A stretch of DNA of 64,000 bases. Source: Pseudomonadota bacterium. GTDB taxonomy: Bacteria > Pseudomonadota > Alphaproteobacteria > Dongiales > Dongiaceae. The position numbers and the translations under genes were made by a program. This document shows positions 8,744 to 16,925 of the stretch, one piece after another (within the stretch, counting starts at the first letter, position 1; each line of letters opens with the position of its first letter). The stretch lies in contig JACPDN010000010.1 of the NCBI GenBank assembly GCA_016183985.1, positions 372,001 through 436,000 of the forward strand, in the 5' to 3' direction. Below the pieces are notes generated by a model. That model was not told where the DNA came from and ran no database searches. It saw only the letters and a program-made list of their open reading frames with translations.

Positions 8744-9802
8744 ATGGCACTGCAACCGCAAGACTCACGCGTTATCAAGGGCAAGCGTATCAATCGCGAC
8801 GTTTTGCAACGCCTTGCAAAGCTCCATGTCGATTGGGTCGTGGGGCGACCCAGCGGCAAGCGTGCGATGTTCGAGGATTGCGATTTCAGCGGCCTCGATT
8901 TCAGCCATATGAATTTCAGCGACGGCGTCTTCCTTTATTGCCGCTTCGAGGGCTGCGAAGGCCGCGGCGTCAAATTCGCCGGCGCCATTCTTCGCTCGTC
9001 CTGCTTCGACCGTGCCGATCTCACCAATGCCGACTTTCAGCGCGCCGATCTCAGAAGCGCCACCTTCGACGAAGCCAATATGGAAGGTGCGACGCTGGAC
9101 CGTTCCGACATGCGCCGCGATGCGACCAGCGACGAGGCGTCGTCTTTCAAAGGTGCCATCCTGACGCGGGCGAATTTCGCCGATAGCAAAATGAAGGGTG
9201 CGGATCTCTCCGGTGCGGTGCTGGAGAAGACCAATCTCAGCAATGCCGATCTGCGCGGTGCTTCGTTCCGCCAAGCCGAGATCAACGGCGCGGTGCTGGC
9301 CGGCGCCACCATCGTCGACAGCGATTTCTCCGGCGCCGTTGTCGACAAGAACATGGCAGGCAAGATCGATCTCACCTGTGCTGCTGGCCCCGCGCGCAAG
9401 AAGCTCGATCATGATCGCCTTCAATCCCTACTCGACGACCATGACCGCTGGGTCTTGAGCATGGGCATCGAAGGCAAGCGTGCCAACCTTGCCGGGCTTG
9501 ATCTTTCCGGCGCCGATTTTTCGGGGCGCAATCTCGCCGCCGCCAATTTCAATGGCGCCACTTTGGCTGAAACGCGCTTCGAAGGTGCCTGGCTGATGGC
9601 GGCGGATTTTCGCTCGGCCAATTTGCTGCGCGCCAAGCTGGGCGGCGCCGATCTCAGAGGCGCCGATTTCACCCAATCGCATCAGCGCGATGCCGACACG
9701 GCCGAAGCGCGCGTCGGTGAACTGCCCGGCTGCCGATTGGAAACGCGCGGCTTGGCGACGCGCAATCCGGCAATTGGCGCGCGGCAACGCGCCAAGTCAT
9801 AG
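8744..9802 (+). CDS. Pentapeptide-repeat protein with an internal duplication
   Basis: A 352-residue protein built mostly of A(D/N)LXX-type five-residue repeats, for example DLTNADFQRADLRSATFDEA, which fold as a right-handed quadrilateral beta helix. There are two repeat blocks, at residues about 45-210 and 245-320. Each is preceded by a similar helical lead with an L..H..WV...GKRA pattern (about 28-44 and 229-250), which indicates an internal duplication. There is no signal peptide or obvious catalytic residue. Some family members mimic DNA and protect gyrase, but most have no known role and nothing here decides. The last 35 residues are basic and lack repeats. Confidence 0.85.
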   Translation: MALQPQDSRVIKGKRINRDVLQRLAKLHVDWVVGRPSGKRAMFEDCDFSGLDFSHMNFSDGVFLYCRFEGCEGRGVKFAGAILRSSCFDRADLTNADFQRADLRSATFDEANMEGATLDRSDMRRDATSDEASSFKGAILTRANFADSKMKGADLSGAVLEKTNLSNADLRGASFRQAEINGAVLAGATIVDSDFSGAVVDKNMAGKIDLTCAAGPARKKLDHDRLQSLLDDHDRWVLSMGIEGKRANLAGLDLSGADFSGRNLAAANFNGATLAETRFEGAWLMAADFRSANLLRAKLGGADLRGADFTQSHQRDADTAEARVGELPGCRLETRGLATRNPAIGARQRAKS

Positions 9803-9951
9803 AATATTTCAAACGGCTCGCCTTGCTCCGTCATCTCCTGCCATCGCCGTCGCATCGGGCCGGGTCCAACTCAGGCTTGCGTCTATGGCTGCCTCAGGCA
9901 GTACAATAGCTGGATCGCAAGGCCTAGAACGGATGGCGATCGGATACTTCC

Positions 9952-10185
9952 ATGTCTGAAGCAGCTGTGATCCTGAGCTCGACCATCACCTGCCCGGTCT
10001 GCGGCTCCAAAGCGACCGAGACGATGCCGACCAACGCCTGCCAGTATTTTTACGAATGCAAGAGCTGCGGGACCGTCTTGCGGCCGAAGGCAGGTGATTG
10101 CTGTGTATTCTGCTCGTTCGGCAGCGTCCCTTGCCCGCCAATCCAGGCCGAGGCCAGTGGACGCGGAGAGGGCCGTTGCTGCTGA
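9952..10185 (+). CDS. Small cysteine-rich protein of the GDCCVFCS type
   Basis: A 77-residue protein with CPVCGS near residue 14, CKSCG near 36, and then GDCCVFCSFGSVPCPPIQ. The first two CxxC pairs look like a zinc ribbon, and the CC-x2-C-x6-C cluster is a recognisable signature of a widespread small conserved family. I do not know an established function. Metal or Fe-S binding is an inference from the cysteine spacing. The ATG at 9952 is preceded by no strong Shine-Dalgarno sequence. It lies between the pentapeptide gene and the convergent nudC. Confidence 0.75.
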   Translation: MSEAAVILSSTITCPVCGSKATETMPTNACQYFYECKSCGTVLRPKAGDCCVFCSFGSVPCPPIQAEASGRGEGRCC

Positions 10186-10204
10186 GCAGGGCCGTCCTTG
10201 CGCG

Positions 10205-11104
10205 CTAGAGCCTGACCCAGTCCTCGATGAGCCGACGCGAAATGGAATCGGCACGCGGCAGGCGGAAAGTTTCATTCTCCGGCGAATTGAGGAGATCCAT
10301 GCGCGTCATCCATTGCGCCGATTCGATTTCGCCGTCATGGAGGTCGAAAGCCTCGCTATCGGATTCCGCCGTGAAGCCCAGCATCAGGGACGCAGGAAAG
10401 GGCCAGGGCTGCGATCCGAAATAGCGGATGCTGTGGACCCGCAAACCCACTTCCTCGAACACTTCACGGGCCACGGCATCTTCCAGGCTCTCGCCGGGCT
10501 CGACGAAGCCGGCCAGTACCGAATGCATGCCAGGATTCCACATCCCTTGCCGCGCCATCAGAATGCGATTGCCGCAGGTGACGCGCATGATAACGGCTGG
10601 ATCGGTGCGCGGAAACTGCACGGTCGCACAGTCGCGGTTCATGCATTGGCGTTGATGCCCGGCGGCTTTCACTTCGGTCGGCGATCCGCAGACGCCGCAG
10701 AAGCGGTGCCGCTGGTGCCAATAGGCAAGCCCCCGCGCATAGGCCATCAAGGCGCCATCGCGTTGCGGCAGCAACGGACCAATGCCGCGCAATTCCTGAA
10801 AATCGCCCAGCGCCGTCGCGGCATTTTCATCGAGCACTGACAGATCGACGGCAAAATGCGCGACCTCACCCTCAACACCCAGCAAAATAACCGTTTCCGC
10901 CCGGGCGATGAGATCGGCTTGTGCGACAGGATCGAGATGCCGCAAATGGGGATTGGTCGGGGCATCCACCAGATGGCGCAGGCGCCAGACGGGATAGAAC
11001 CGGCTGTTGGGGTCGATAAGCCGGGCTTTCAGCCAGATCTGATCCTCGCGCCGTTGCGCACTGCGGTCGAAATCGCCATTGGCGTAGAAGTAATTCTGCA
11101 TCAT
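10205..11104 (-). CDS. nudC: NAD(+) diphosphatase / NAD-capped RNA decapping enzyme
   Basis: Hydrolyses NADH and NAD, and in E. coli removes NAD caps from RNA. The 299-residue protein shows the full NudC set: a zinc ribbon with Cys136, Cys139, Cys154 and Cys159; the Nudix box from Gly199 to about residue 221 (GFVEPGESLEDAVAREV then FEEVGL); and the diagnostic SQPWPFP at 231-237. The N-terminal domain (1-125) is the variable NudC region. The start at 11104 is MMQ; the second Met is equally possible. It converges with the small Cys-rich gene and is divergent from the DUF6134-like gene. Confidence 0.95.
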   Translation of the reverse strand: MMQNYFYANGDFDRSAQRREDQIWLKARLIDPNSRFYPVWRLRHLVDAPTNPHLRHLDPVAQADLIARAETVILLGVEGEVAHFAVDLSVLDENAATALGDFQELRGIGPLLPQRDGALMAYARGLAYWHQRHRFCGVCGSPTEVKAAGHQRQCMNRDCATVQFPRTDPAVIMRVTCGNRILMARQGMWNPGMHSVLAGFVEPGESLEDAVAREVFEEVGLRVHSIRYFGSQPWPFPASLMLGFTAESDSEAFDLHDGEIESAQWMTRMDLLNSPENETFRLPRADSISRRLIEDWVRL

Positions 11105-11310
11105 CTGAATTCGTTAATTCGGCCCAATGGTTTTCCGGATAATCCGCCCAAAGGCGGCCCCGATTGTGCCCCAATGTGATTGCCCACACTTGACCTATTT
11201 TGTCATCCGACACATTTACCTTAACGGTCAATATACCGGGTTTGACCTTTGCCATGGTTCGGAAGATCATGCGGCAAAGATCCCAAAACAACAGGGTTGC
11301 TATACTTGAC

Positions 11311-12048
11311 ATGAGTGTCTCACGTCGACAATTGCTCTCGACCATTCTGTCCCATGCGTTGGCTGCAACCGCCTGCGCCGCTCTGCTCATGCCGACATTT
11401 CCGGCGCTTGCCGATTCGACCATCAACATGCAATCGGCCTCGGCCGAGGCTGGCTTCCCTTTCACGCCGCCGCGTGGCCGCTTCATCTACACCATCACCC
11501 GCGACGGCGATCCCATCGGCACGCAGAAACTCGATTTCGTTTCTGACGCGACCAATCAGCTCATCGTCATCACCGATGTCGAGATCGATGTGCGCATGCT
11601 GGGCTTGAGCTTCTACAAATTCACCCAGCATACCGAGGAGCATTGGGAGAACGGCGCGTTGCAATCGCTGACGTCGAACACGGTCGATGACGGCGAACAA
11701 CGCGTGGTCGATCTCAGCCGGAAGGGCGACCGCCTCACCGGCAAGTACAATGAGAAGAAGCGCGACGTGCCGGCGGATCTCATCCCCTCGACGCTGTGGC
11801 ATCCCGATGCCATCAAGCAGAAGACCGTCCTTGATACAGTCCGCGCTCGCCAGCATCAGGTGAATGTTGCCGATAAGGGCCAGGTTGCGGTGGTGCTGCC
11901 CTTCGGCCAGGTCGAAGCGCGGCATTACGCCTTTACCGGCGAACTCAACCGCGACGTCTGGTATGACGCTGGCGGCATCATCGTCCAGGCGGAAATGAAG
12001 GCCAAGGACGGCTCGATCATCCGCCAGCAATTGCTCGATCGCCCTTGA
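11311..12048 (+). CDS. Exported protein, DUF6134-like
   Basis: A 245-residue protein with a signal peptide starting MSVSRRQLLSTILSHAL and ending near PALA-DST, so it is probably periplasmic. The mature part is mainly beta-strand in character, with segments such as GRFIYTITRDGDPIGTQKLDF and LIPSTLWHPDAIKQKTVLDT that I associate with the DUF6134 family. This resembles the lipid-binding or outer-membrane-associated beta folds of DUF3108-type proteins, but no function is established. The ATG at 11311 was chosen because it begins the signal peptide; earlier in-frame starts add unrelated residues. It is followed by the SRP RNA gene. Confidence 0.65.
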   Translation: MSVSRRQLLSTILSHALAATACAALLMPTFPALADSTINMQSASAEAGFPFTPPRGRFIYTITRDGDPIGTQKLDFVSDATNQLIVITDVEIDVRMLGLSFYKFTQHTEEHWENGALQSLTSNTVDDGEQRVVDLSRKGDRLTGKYNEKKRDVPADLIPSTLWHPDAIKQKTVLDTVRARQHQVNVADKGQVAVVLPFGQVEARHYAFTGELNRDVWYDAGGIIVQAEMKAKDGSIIRQQLLDRP

Positions 12049-12113
12049 TAGTCAGCCAATTACCTGAATCACTTGGATAATCCCCAGGCATACGCCTGCG
12101 GCGATTCTGGGGG

Positions 12114-12143
12114 TTGCACAGGGTGGGGCAGTATTTGCTATAA
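12114..12143 (+). promoter_or_regulatory. Candidate promoter of the SRP RNA gene
   Basis: TTGCAC at 12114-12119 and CTATAA at 12138-12143 are separated by 18 bases and end about 8 bases before the start of the predicted SRP RNA. This fits a vegetative (sigma-70 type) promoter. Confidence 0.55.
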
Positions 12144-12150
12144 GCTCGCC

Positions 12151-12248
12151 CGGGAGGTTGGTGGCGGACGTTTGTCTCGCCAACCCGGTCAGGTCCGGAA
12201 GGAAGCAGCCGTAACGAGTTCTCAGGCGGGTCGTTTGCCAGCCTCCCA
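12151..12248 (+). ncRNA. ffs: Small signal recognition particle RNA (4.5S RNA)
   Basis: The apical loop signature GGTCAGGTCCGGAAGGAAGC at 12187-12206, followed by AGCCGTAAC, is the invariant Ffh-binding region of bacterial SRP RNA. The flanks pair into one long hairpin: GGGAGGTTGG at 12152-12161 with CCAGCCTCCC at 12238-12247. The length of about 97 bases matches the short bacterial form lacking the Alu domain. The RNA binds Ffh and directs membrane proteins to FtsY. It lies just before dnaX, the usual place in alphaproteobacteria. Confidence 0.96.
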
Positions 12249-12342
12249 CCCTCCACTGTCTCCCCTGCACAATCTCCCCTGGCATTAAGATTGCTGGAAT
12301 CCGGCCCGGATATTTTGTACGACCTCAGGGAGCATTTTTCCT

Positions 12343-14229
12343 GTGGGCGATGATCGGCGCATGAGCGAAGAGAGCAGCCAAAATTCAGGTACAGGCGGCG
12401 AGCATTATCGGGTTCTCGCTCGCAAATATCGCCCCAGCGATTTTTCCGGCCTCGTCGGCCAGGACGCCCTTGTCCGCACCCTCACCAATGCGATCGCCGC
12501 CGGGCGTCTCGCCCACGCCTTCATGCTGACCGGCGTGCGCGGCGTCGGCAAGACGACGACCGCGCGCATCCTGGCCCGCGCCTTCAACTGCGTCGGCCCC
12601 GACGGCAAGGGCGGAGCTACCGCCACCCCTTGCGGCCAGTGCGAGCATTGCGTGGCGATCGCCGAAGACCGTCATGTCGATGTCATCGAAATGGATGCCG
12701 CCAGCCGCACCGGCGTCGGCGACATGCGCGAGCTCATCGAGGGCGTGCGCTATCGCCCGGTCAGCGCCCGCTACAAAGTCTATATCATCGACGAAGTGCA
12801 CATGCTCTCCAACAGCGCCTTCAATGCGCTGCTCAAAACGCTGGAAGAGCCGCCGGGACATGTGAAGTTCGTGTTCGCGACGACTGAGATCCGGAAGGTT
12901 CCGGTGACGGTGCTCTCGCGCTGCCAGCGTTTCGATCTCAGACGCATCGAGGCGGATGTACTGGCAGCCCATTTCGCGCGCATCGTCGCTGCCGAGAATG
13001 TCGCTGTCGAACCGAATGCCCTGGCACTCGTCGCCCGCGCCGCCGATGGCTCGGCACGAGACGGCCTCTCGCTGCTCGACCAGGCGATCGCCATGGCGGA
13101 GGGCACCGTCACGGAAATCCAGGTCCGCGAGATGCTGGGTCTTTCGGACCGCACGCAGCTCTTCGATCTTTATGACGCCGTCATGGGCGGCGAAGCGCCC
13201 AAGGCACTTGATCTCCTCGGCACCATGTACCGCGCCGGTGCCGATCCCATCGTCGTCGTGCAGGATCTCCTCGACCTCACGCATCTGGTGACCCGCGCCA
13301 AGATTTCGCCCGATGCGCTCGCCGCACCCACCATGCCGGAAGCGGAAAAAAAGCGAGGGAACGCGCTTGCGGCGAAACTCTCGATGCCGATCCTCGCACG
13401 CACTTGGCAGATGCTGCTGAAGGGCCTCGGCGAAGCGCAATCGGCACCCCAATCCCTGGCCGCCGTCGAAATGGCGCTCATCCGCCTGATGCATGTCGCC
13501 GATCTGCCGACGCCAGGCGAGCTGGTGAAGAAGCTCAGCTCCGGTCAACTGCCGGCAGGCACACCCGGCGCTCCGGCGCGTAACGGCAACGGAGCCGGTA
13601 ACGGGACCAGCGCCGTCGCCTCGAATTATGTTTCCGGTGGCCCCAGCAGCGGCCCGACGGCATTTGCCCAACGCGGCAGTGCCGCGCGCCTCGAAATAGT
13701 GCCCCAGTCGACACCAATGGCGGCACCCATGGTCGCCACGGCGGCAGCGCCCCAGGGTCTGGCCGATCCTCGCACCTTTGATGAACTGGTCGCTCTCTTC
13801 CGCCAGAAGAAGGAAGCGATCCTGATGACGCATCTGTTGAGCGATGTGCATCTGGTGCATTTTGAGTCCGGGCGGCTTGAATTCCGTCCCTCGGAGCGCG
13901 CACCGTCGAATCTGGCACCGCGCCTCGCGCAATGCCTGCTGGAATGGACCGGCAAGCGCTGGCTGGTCTCGCTCTCGAATGCCGCGGGTGAAGCTACGCT
14001 GAAACAGCAGGAAGCGGCAATCGTTGCCGAGCGGAAGCGCCAGGCCGCCGAGCACCCGATCGTGCAGGCGATCCTCAAGACCTTTCCCGGCGCCACGATC
14101 GACGAGGTCCGTGATCTCGGCGCCCCCGAACCCGCAGCGCCCGCGTCGGCTGCTGCGACTGAAACCAGCGATGCCGCATCGGAAGATGACGGGATCGATA
14201 TCGACACGATCTTTGGAGACGACGAATAA
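12343..14229 (+). CDS. dnaX: DNA polymerase III subunit gamma/tau
   Basis: Clamp-loader ATPase of the replicative polymerase. The 628-residue protein has Walker A GVRGVGKTT at 64-72, zinc ligands Cys83, Cys97, Cys100 and Cys103, the DEVH Walker B at 150-153 and the SRC sensor at 192-194. A low-complexity Gly/Ala/Pro linker (about 400-470) follows, then a C-terminal tau-like domain that would contact the polymerase alpha subunit. The GTG at 12343 is preferred because AGGGAG lies 10 bases upstream; an ATG at 12361 is the alternative. The stop overlaps the ybaB start in TAATG. I saw no obvious slippery A-run for gamma production. Confidence 0.97.
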   Translation: MGDDRRMSEESSQNSGTGGEHYRVLARKYRPSDFSGLVGQDALVRTLTNAIAAGRLAHAFMLTGVRGVGKTTTARILARAFNCVGPDGKGGATATPCGQCEHCVAIAEDRHVDVIEMDAASRTGVGDMRELIEGVRYRPVSARYKVYIIDEVHMLSNSAFNALLKTLEEPPGHVKFVFATTEIRKVPVTVLSRCQRFDLRRIEADVLAAHFARIVAAENVAVEPNALALVARAADGSARDGLSLLDQAIAMAEGTVTEIQVREMLGLSDRTQLFDLYDAVMGGEAPKALDLLGTMYRAGADPIVVVQDLLDLTHLVTRAKISPDALAAPTMPEAEKKRGNALAAKLSMPILARTWQMLLKGLGEAQSAPQSLAAVEMALIRLMHVADLPTPGELVKKLSSGQLPAGTPGAPARNGNGAGNGTSAVASNYVSGGPSSGPTAFAQRGSAARLEIVPQSTPMAAPMVATAAAPQGLADPRTFDELVALFRQKKEAILMTHLLSDVHLVHFESGRLEFRPSERAPSNLAPRLAQCLLEWTGKRWLVSLSNAAGEATLKQQEAAIVAERKRQAAEHPIVQAILKTFPGATIDEVRDLGAPEPAAPASAAATETSDAASEDDGIDIDTIFGDDE

Positions 14230-14552
14230 TGAAGAACCTTGGGCAGATGATGAAGCAGGCCCAGCAGATGCAGTCGAAGATGGCTGAAATGCAGGCCGCG
14301 CTCGAACAAGCCGAAGTCACCGGCCAGGCGGCGGGCGGCATGGTCACCATCACCATGACCGCGAAGGGCGAACCCAAGCGCGTGAAGATCGACCCCAGCC
14401 TCGTGAATGCGACCGAAGTCGAAGTACTGGAAGACCTCATCAGCGCCGCCCTGCGCGATGCGCGTGCCAAGGCGGACAAGCACATCGCCGACGAGATGGG
14501 CAAGGTCACCGGCGGCCTACCGTTGCCGCCAGGCTTCAAGCTGCCGTTTTGA
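14229..14552 (+). CDS. ybaB: YbaB/EbfC family nucleoid-associated protein
   Basis: A 107-residue DNA-binding protein that forms a dimer and coats the nucleoid. The N-terminal helix is rich in Met, Gln and Lys (MKNLGQMMKQAQQMQSKMAE), followed by the beta segment GGMVTITMTAKGEPKRVKID and the C-terminal GLPLPPGFKLPF, all typical. The start codon overlaps the dnaX stop by one base, indicating translational coupling. It is part of the conserved dnaX-ybaB-recR unit. Confidence 0.95.
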   Translation: MKNLGQMMKQAQQMQSKMAEMQAALEQAEVTGQAAGGMVTITMTAKGEPKRVKIDPSLVNATEVEVLEDLISAALRDARAKADKHIADEMGKVTGGLPLPPGFKLPF

Positions 14553-14579
14553 GTTGATCTTCGAGAGCGAGCAGTTGCT

Positions 14580-14686
14580 CCCCCTCTCCCCGACCCTCCC
14601 CCACGTTGGGGGGAGGGAGTAGTCCGCCAAAACGACCTCGCTCAGATCCCCTCTCCCCTACGTGGGAGAGGGTTAGGGAGAGGGGG
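14580..14686. repeat. Dispersed inverted repeat of the CCCTCTCCC type, copy 1
   Basis: A pyrimidine-rich arm (CCCCTCTCCCCGACCCTCCC at 14581-14600, leading to an inner ACGTTGGGGGGAGGG) is matched about 35 bases later by an opposite copy ending GGGTTAGGGAGAGGGGG. The outer arms pair, and each half also folds on itself. It fills the ybaB-recR gap. A second copy lies at 18358-18481. Confidence 0.8.
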
Positions 14687-14714
14687 TCTATCAGGATAAA
14701 ATACGCCCCATCCC

Positions 14715-15302
14715 ATGAACGACATCGACCGCCTCATCCAGATCATGGGCCGACTGCCGGGCCTCGGTCCGCGCTCGGCGCGGCGGGCGGTGTTGCATCT
14801 CCTCAAGAAGCGCGAAGCCTTGCTGCATCCGCTCATCGATGCGCTGGGCGAGGTCGCGGCCCATGTGAAGACCTGCTCGGTCTGCGGTAATCTCGATGCC
14901 GCCGATCCGTGCAGCATCTGCCGTGACACCTCCCGCGATGCGACGCAAATCTGCGTCGTCGCCGATGTCGGCGATCTTTGGGCGCTGGAGCGCATTGCTA
15001 CGTTCAAGGGTCGCTATCACGTGCTGGGTGGCGTGCTCTCGGCCCTCGACGGCGTGGGGCCGGAACAGCTTTCCATCGCCCCGTTACTGCGCCGGCTGGA
15101 AGGGGGCGAGGTCAAGGAGGTGATCCTGGCCTTAGGAGCCACGGTCGACGGGCAGACCACGGCCCATTACCTCTCCGACCGGCTGCAGCCGCTGAATGTC
15201 ACGATCTCACGCCTCGCCCATGGTGTGCCCGTGGGGGGCGAACTCGATTATCTTGACGACGGCACCCTCATTCAGGCCCTGAAGGCACGGCAAAAGCTCT
15301 GA
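14715..15302 (+). CDS. recR: Recombination mediator protein RecR
   Basis: Works with RecO and RecF to load RecA on gapped DNA. The 195-residue protein has an N-terminal helix-hairpin-helix ([17 protein letters not shown], about residues 10-26), a four-cysteine zinc finger at Cys54, Cys57, Cys66 and Cys69, and a Toprim domain from about residue 79 ([10 protein letters not shown]) through the [18 protein letters not shown] region. The length is normal. It is separated from ybaB by the inverted-repeat element and is followed 73 bases later by the MotB-like pair. Confidence 0.97.
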   Translation: MNDIDRLIQIMGRLPGLGPRSARRAVLHLLKKREALLHPLIDALGEVAAHVKTCSVCGNLDAADPCSICRDTSRDATQICVVADVGDLWALERIATFKGRYHVLGGVLSALDGVGPEQLSIAPLLRRLEGGEVKEVILALGATVDGQTTAHYLSDRLQPLNVTISRLAHGVPVGGELDYLDDGTLIQALKARQKL

Positions 15303-15375
15303 ATCTGGTCTGGAATCTGGCCTGGGCCTTGCATCTCCGGTAGGATAGAGACGGAAAAAGCCAAGGAATCCCGCA

Positions 15376-16068
15376 TTGTCGGAGCTCGAACCACCCCTCC
15401 CGCGCAAGGAAAGGCGTGCCCGTCAGCGGACTTTGCCGCTGCCGGAGGTGAAATTCGTGCCGGCCGGCAACCCGTCTTTGCCCACTTTCGTCAGCCTGAT
15501 GCTGATGATCACCACTTTCATGATCGTGCTTACCAGCATCTCGCTGCATGAGAACAGCCGCATGCATGAGCTGCTCTCCGGCGTCAAACAGACCTTCGCC
15601 TTGGGCCAGGCGGCGACCCCCACCAAATCCGTGGGCGAGATATTGGGCTCCGCCGCCACAGGCTTCCAGGCCTCGCTGCCAATGGTCAAGGTTGCCGGCG
15701 CCAGCGGCGGCGAATCCCTGCGCCTGATAATCCCCATCGGCGTCGCACTCGACACCACGCAGAAACAGGCAACGCCCGAGATGGAAAAGGCCCTCGCCAC
15801 GCTCGTCACCGGCTTGAGCGAACTACCCAAGGATACCGGCTATGAGATCGAGCTGCGCTTTGCCGATGAGTCCATGAGCGCCGACTATGCCGGCATCCTC
15901 GCCCAGGCTGCGATGAACCGTGGCCTTGCCCCTGCCCGCACGATCATCGGCAATGGCACCCCCAACGACAGGGCTGGCAAGCCCGACGAACTGGCGCTGC
16001 TGGTGCGCCTGACCTTGCCTGCAACCGATTTCGTGCAGAAGCTTCCTGACCAGACGGAGGCGCCGTGA
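15376..16068 (+). CDS. MotB-like membrane protein A (no TM aspartate)
   Basis: A 230-residue protein with a basic cytoplasmic N-terminus, one membrane helix at about 37-57 (PTFVSLMLMITTFMIVLTSI), and a periplasmic part whose order of strands and helices resembles a degenerate OmpA/MotB C-terminal domain (about 125-222). The helix lies where MotB has its plug-proximal TM segment, but the proton-binding Asp is absent. The start is a TTG at 15376 with AAGGAA 7 bases upstream. The stop overlaps the next start in TGATG, so the two proteins are probably made in fixed ratio. The family assignment is an inference from architecture and motif; the function is unknown. Confidence 0.6.
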   Translation: MSELEPPLPRKERRARQRTLPLPEVKFVPAGNPSLPTFVSLMLMITTFMIVLTSISLHENSRMHELLSGVKQTFALGQAATPTKSVGEILGSAATGFQASLPMVKVAGASGGESLRLIIPIGVALDTTQKQATPEMEKALATLVTGLSELPKDTGYEIELRFADESMSADYAGILAQAAMNRGLAPARTIIGNGTPNDRAGKPDELALLVRLTLPATDFVQKLPDQTEAP

Positions 16069-16712
16069 TGTCGGGAGAAAGTTTCATCCGCGTCGGCGAG
16101 GTCAAGCATCAGGAGATCAAGCAGCCGGTCTGGCTGATGAGCTTTGCCGATTTTGCCGGCTGCCTGCTGGCCAGCTTCGTGCTGCTCTATTCCCTGGCGC
16201 AGACCGATCGCGAGAAGATGCAGAACGCCTTCGGCATCGCGCCTGCCGACACTGAGATCGTGGCCGAAGACGGCGCCGCGAAGGAATCCATGGCAGCCAA
16301 AGACGCGCAAGAGGGCCGCGACACGGATTATCTTGCCAATTTGCTCGCCACCAAGATCGAGGGTATCACCGCGTTCGAAGGCGTGAAGATTGAACCGCAA
16401 CTCGACAGCGTCGTCCTCGATCTGCCCATGGCGCGCCTGACCGCTACGGGCGGCACGGATGAGCGTGACAAGGATCTCATCTTCGCCCTGGCCGGCATGC
16501 TCGCCAACATCCCCAATGAGGCGGCCCTTAGCGCCGATCTTCCGCAGGACGGCACCGGGGCCAATTGGACCACGGGCATGACGCTTGCAAACCGCCTCGC
16601 CCAACGCCTCAAGGATGGCGGCGCCCCGGACACATTGCTCGCCCGCACAGCCATCAGCGGCGACGGCGCCCCGCATGTGCGCCTGGTCTTCACGCGCGAG
16701 GCGGGGGAGTAA
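16068..16712 (+). CDS. MotB-like membrane protein B (retains TM aspartate)
   Basis: A 214-residue protein with a single membrane helix at about 22-44. The segment QPVWLMSFADFAGCLLASFV closely resembles the MotB N-terminal pattern PxxSFADFMTLLLxFFV, including Asp28 at the position of the stator proton-binding Asp. The periplasmic part ends in a divergent OmpA-like domain, with ANWTTGMTLANRLAQRLKDG in place of the NxxLSxxRAxxV stretch. The ATG at 16068 has GGAGG 7 bases upstream and overlaps the stop of protein A. No MotA/TolQ/ExbB partner is encoded in this window. Energy-coupled stator-like activity is possible but unproven. Confidence 0.62.
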   Translation: MSGESFIRVGEVKHQEIKQPVWLMSFADFAGCLLASFVLLYSLAQTDREKMQNAFGIAPADTEIVAEDGAAKESMAAKDAQEGRDTDYLANLLATKIEGITAFEGVKIEPQLDSVVLDLPMARLTATGGTDERDKDLIFALAGMLANIPNEAALSADLPQDGTGANWTTGMTLANRLAQRLKDGGAPDTLLARTAISGDGAPHVRLVFTREAGE

Positions 16713-16726
16713 TCCTCTTTTTTCTT

Positions 16727-16756
16727 CGTCATGGTCTGCGCAGGCGAACCATGACG
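16727..16756. repeat. REP-like palindrome, variant copy
   Basis: Arms CGTCATGGT (16727-16735) and ACCATGACG (16748-16756) around an 11-12 base loop. It shares the CGTCATG/CATGACG ends with the copies at 5175, 20835 and 45478. It lies in the 213-base gap before the DUF4139 gene, just after the MotB-like pair, where it may terminate transcription. Confidence 0.7.
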
Positions 16757-16925
16757 GCCGGGAGCGCACGCAAAAGTGATCCATGTCGCTTGAGCCGTAC
16801 CACCCGCCCGTCATAGTCTTGCCGCATTCCGCAACCAAATATGTCTCGTCACAGAGGGGATCATCGCGCATCGGCGATGCTGCACCTCGCCCTGCCAGAT
16901 CACCTATCCGATAAAGGATCTCCCC

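Noticed and set aside
10094-10840. Open frame of 248 residues on the plus strand opposite nudC
   Set aside because: Antisense to a complete NudC with all motifs; no domain in the shadow frame.
12385-14055. Open frame of 556 residues on the minus strand opposite dnaX
   Set aside because: Shadow of dnaX in GC-rich sequence; Arg/His/Gly-rich with no domain.
15376-16712. Zorya-type defence system (ZorA/ZorB)
   Set aside because: ZorAB needs a MotA-like ZorA and downstream nuclease or helicase genes; none is here, and the helix-bearing genes follow recR.
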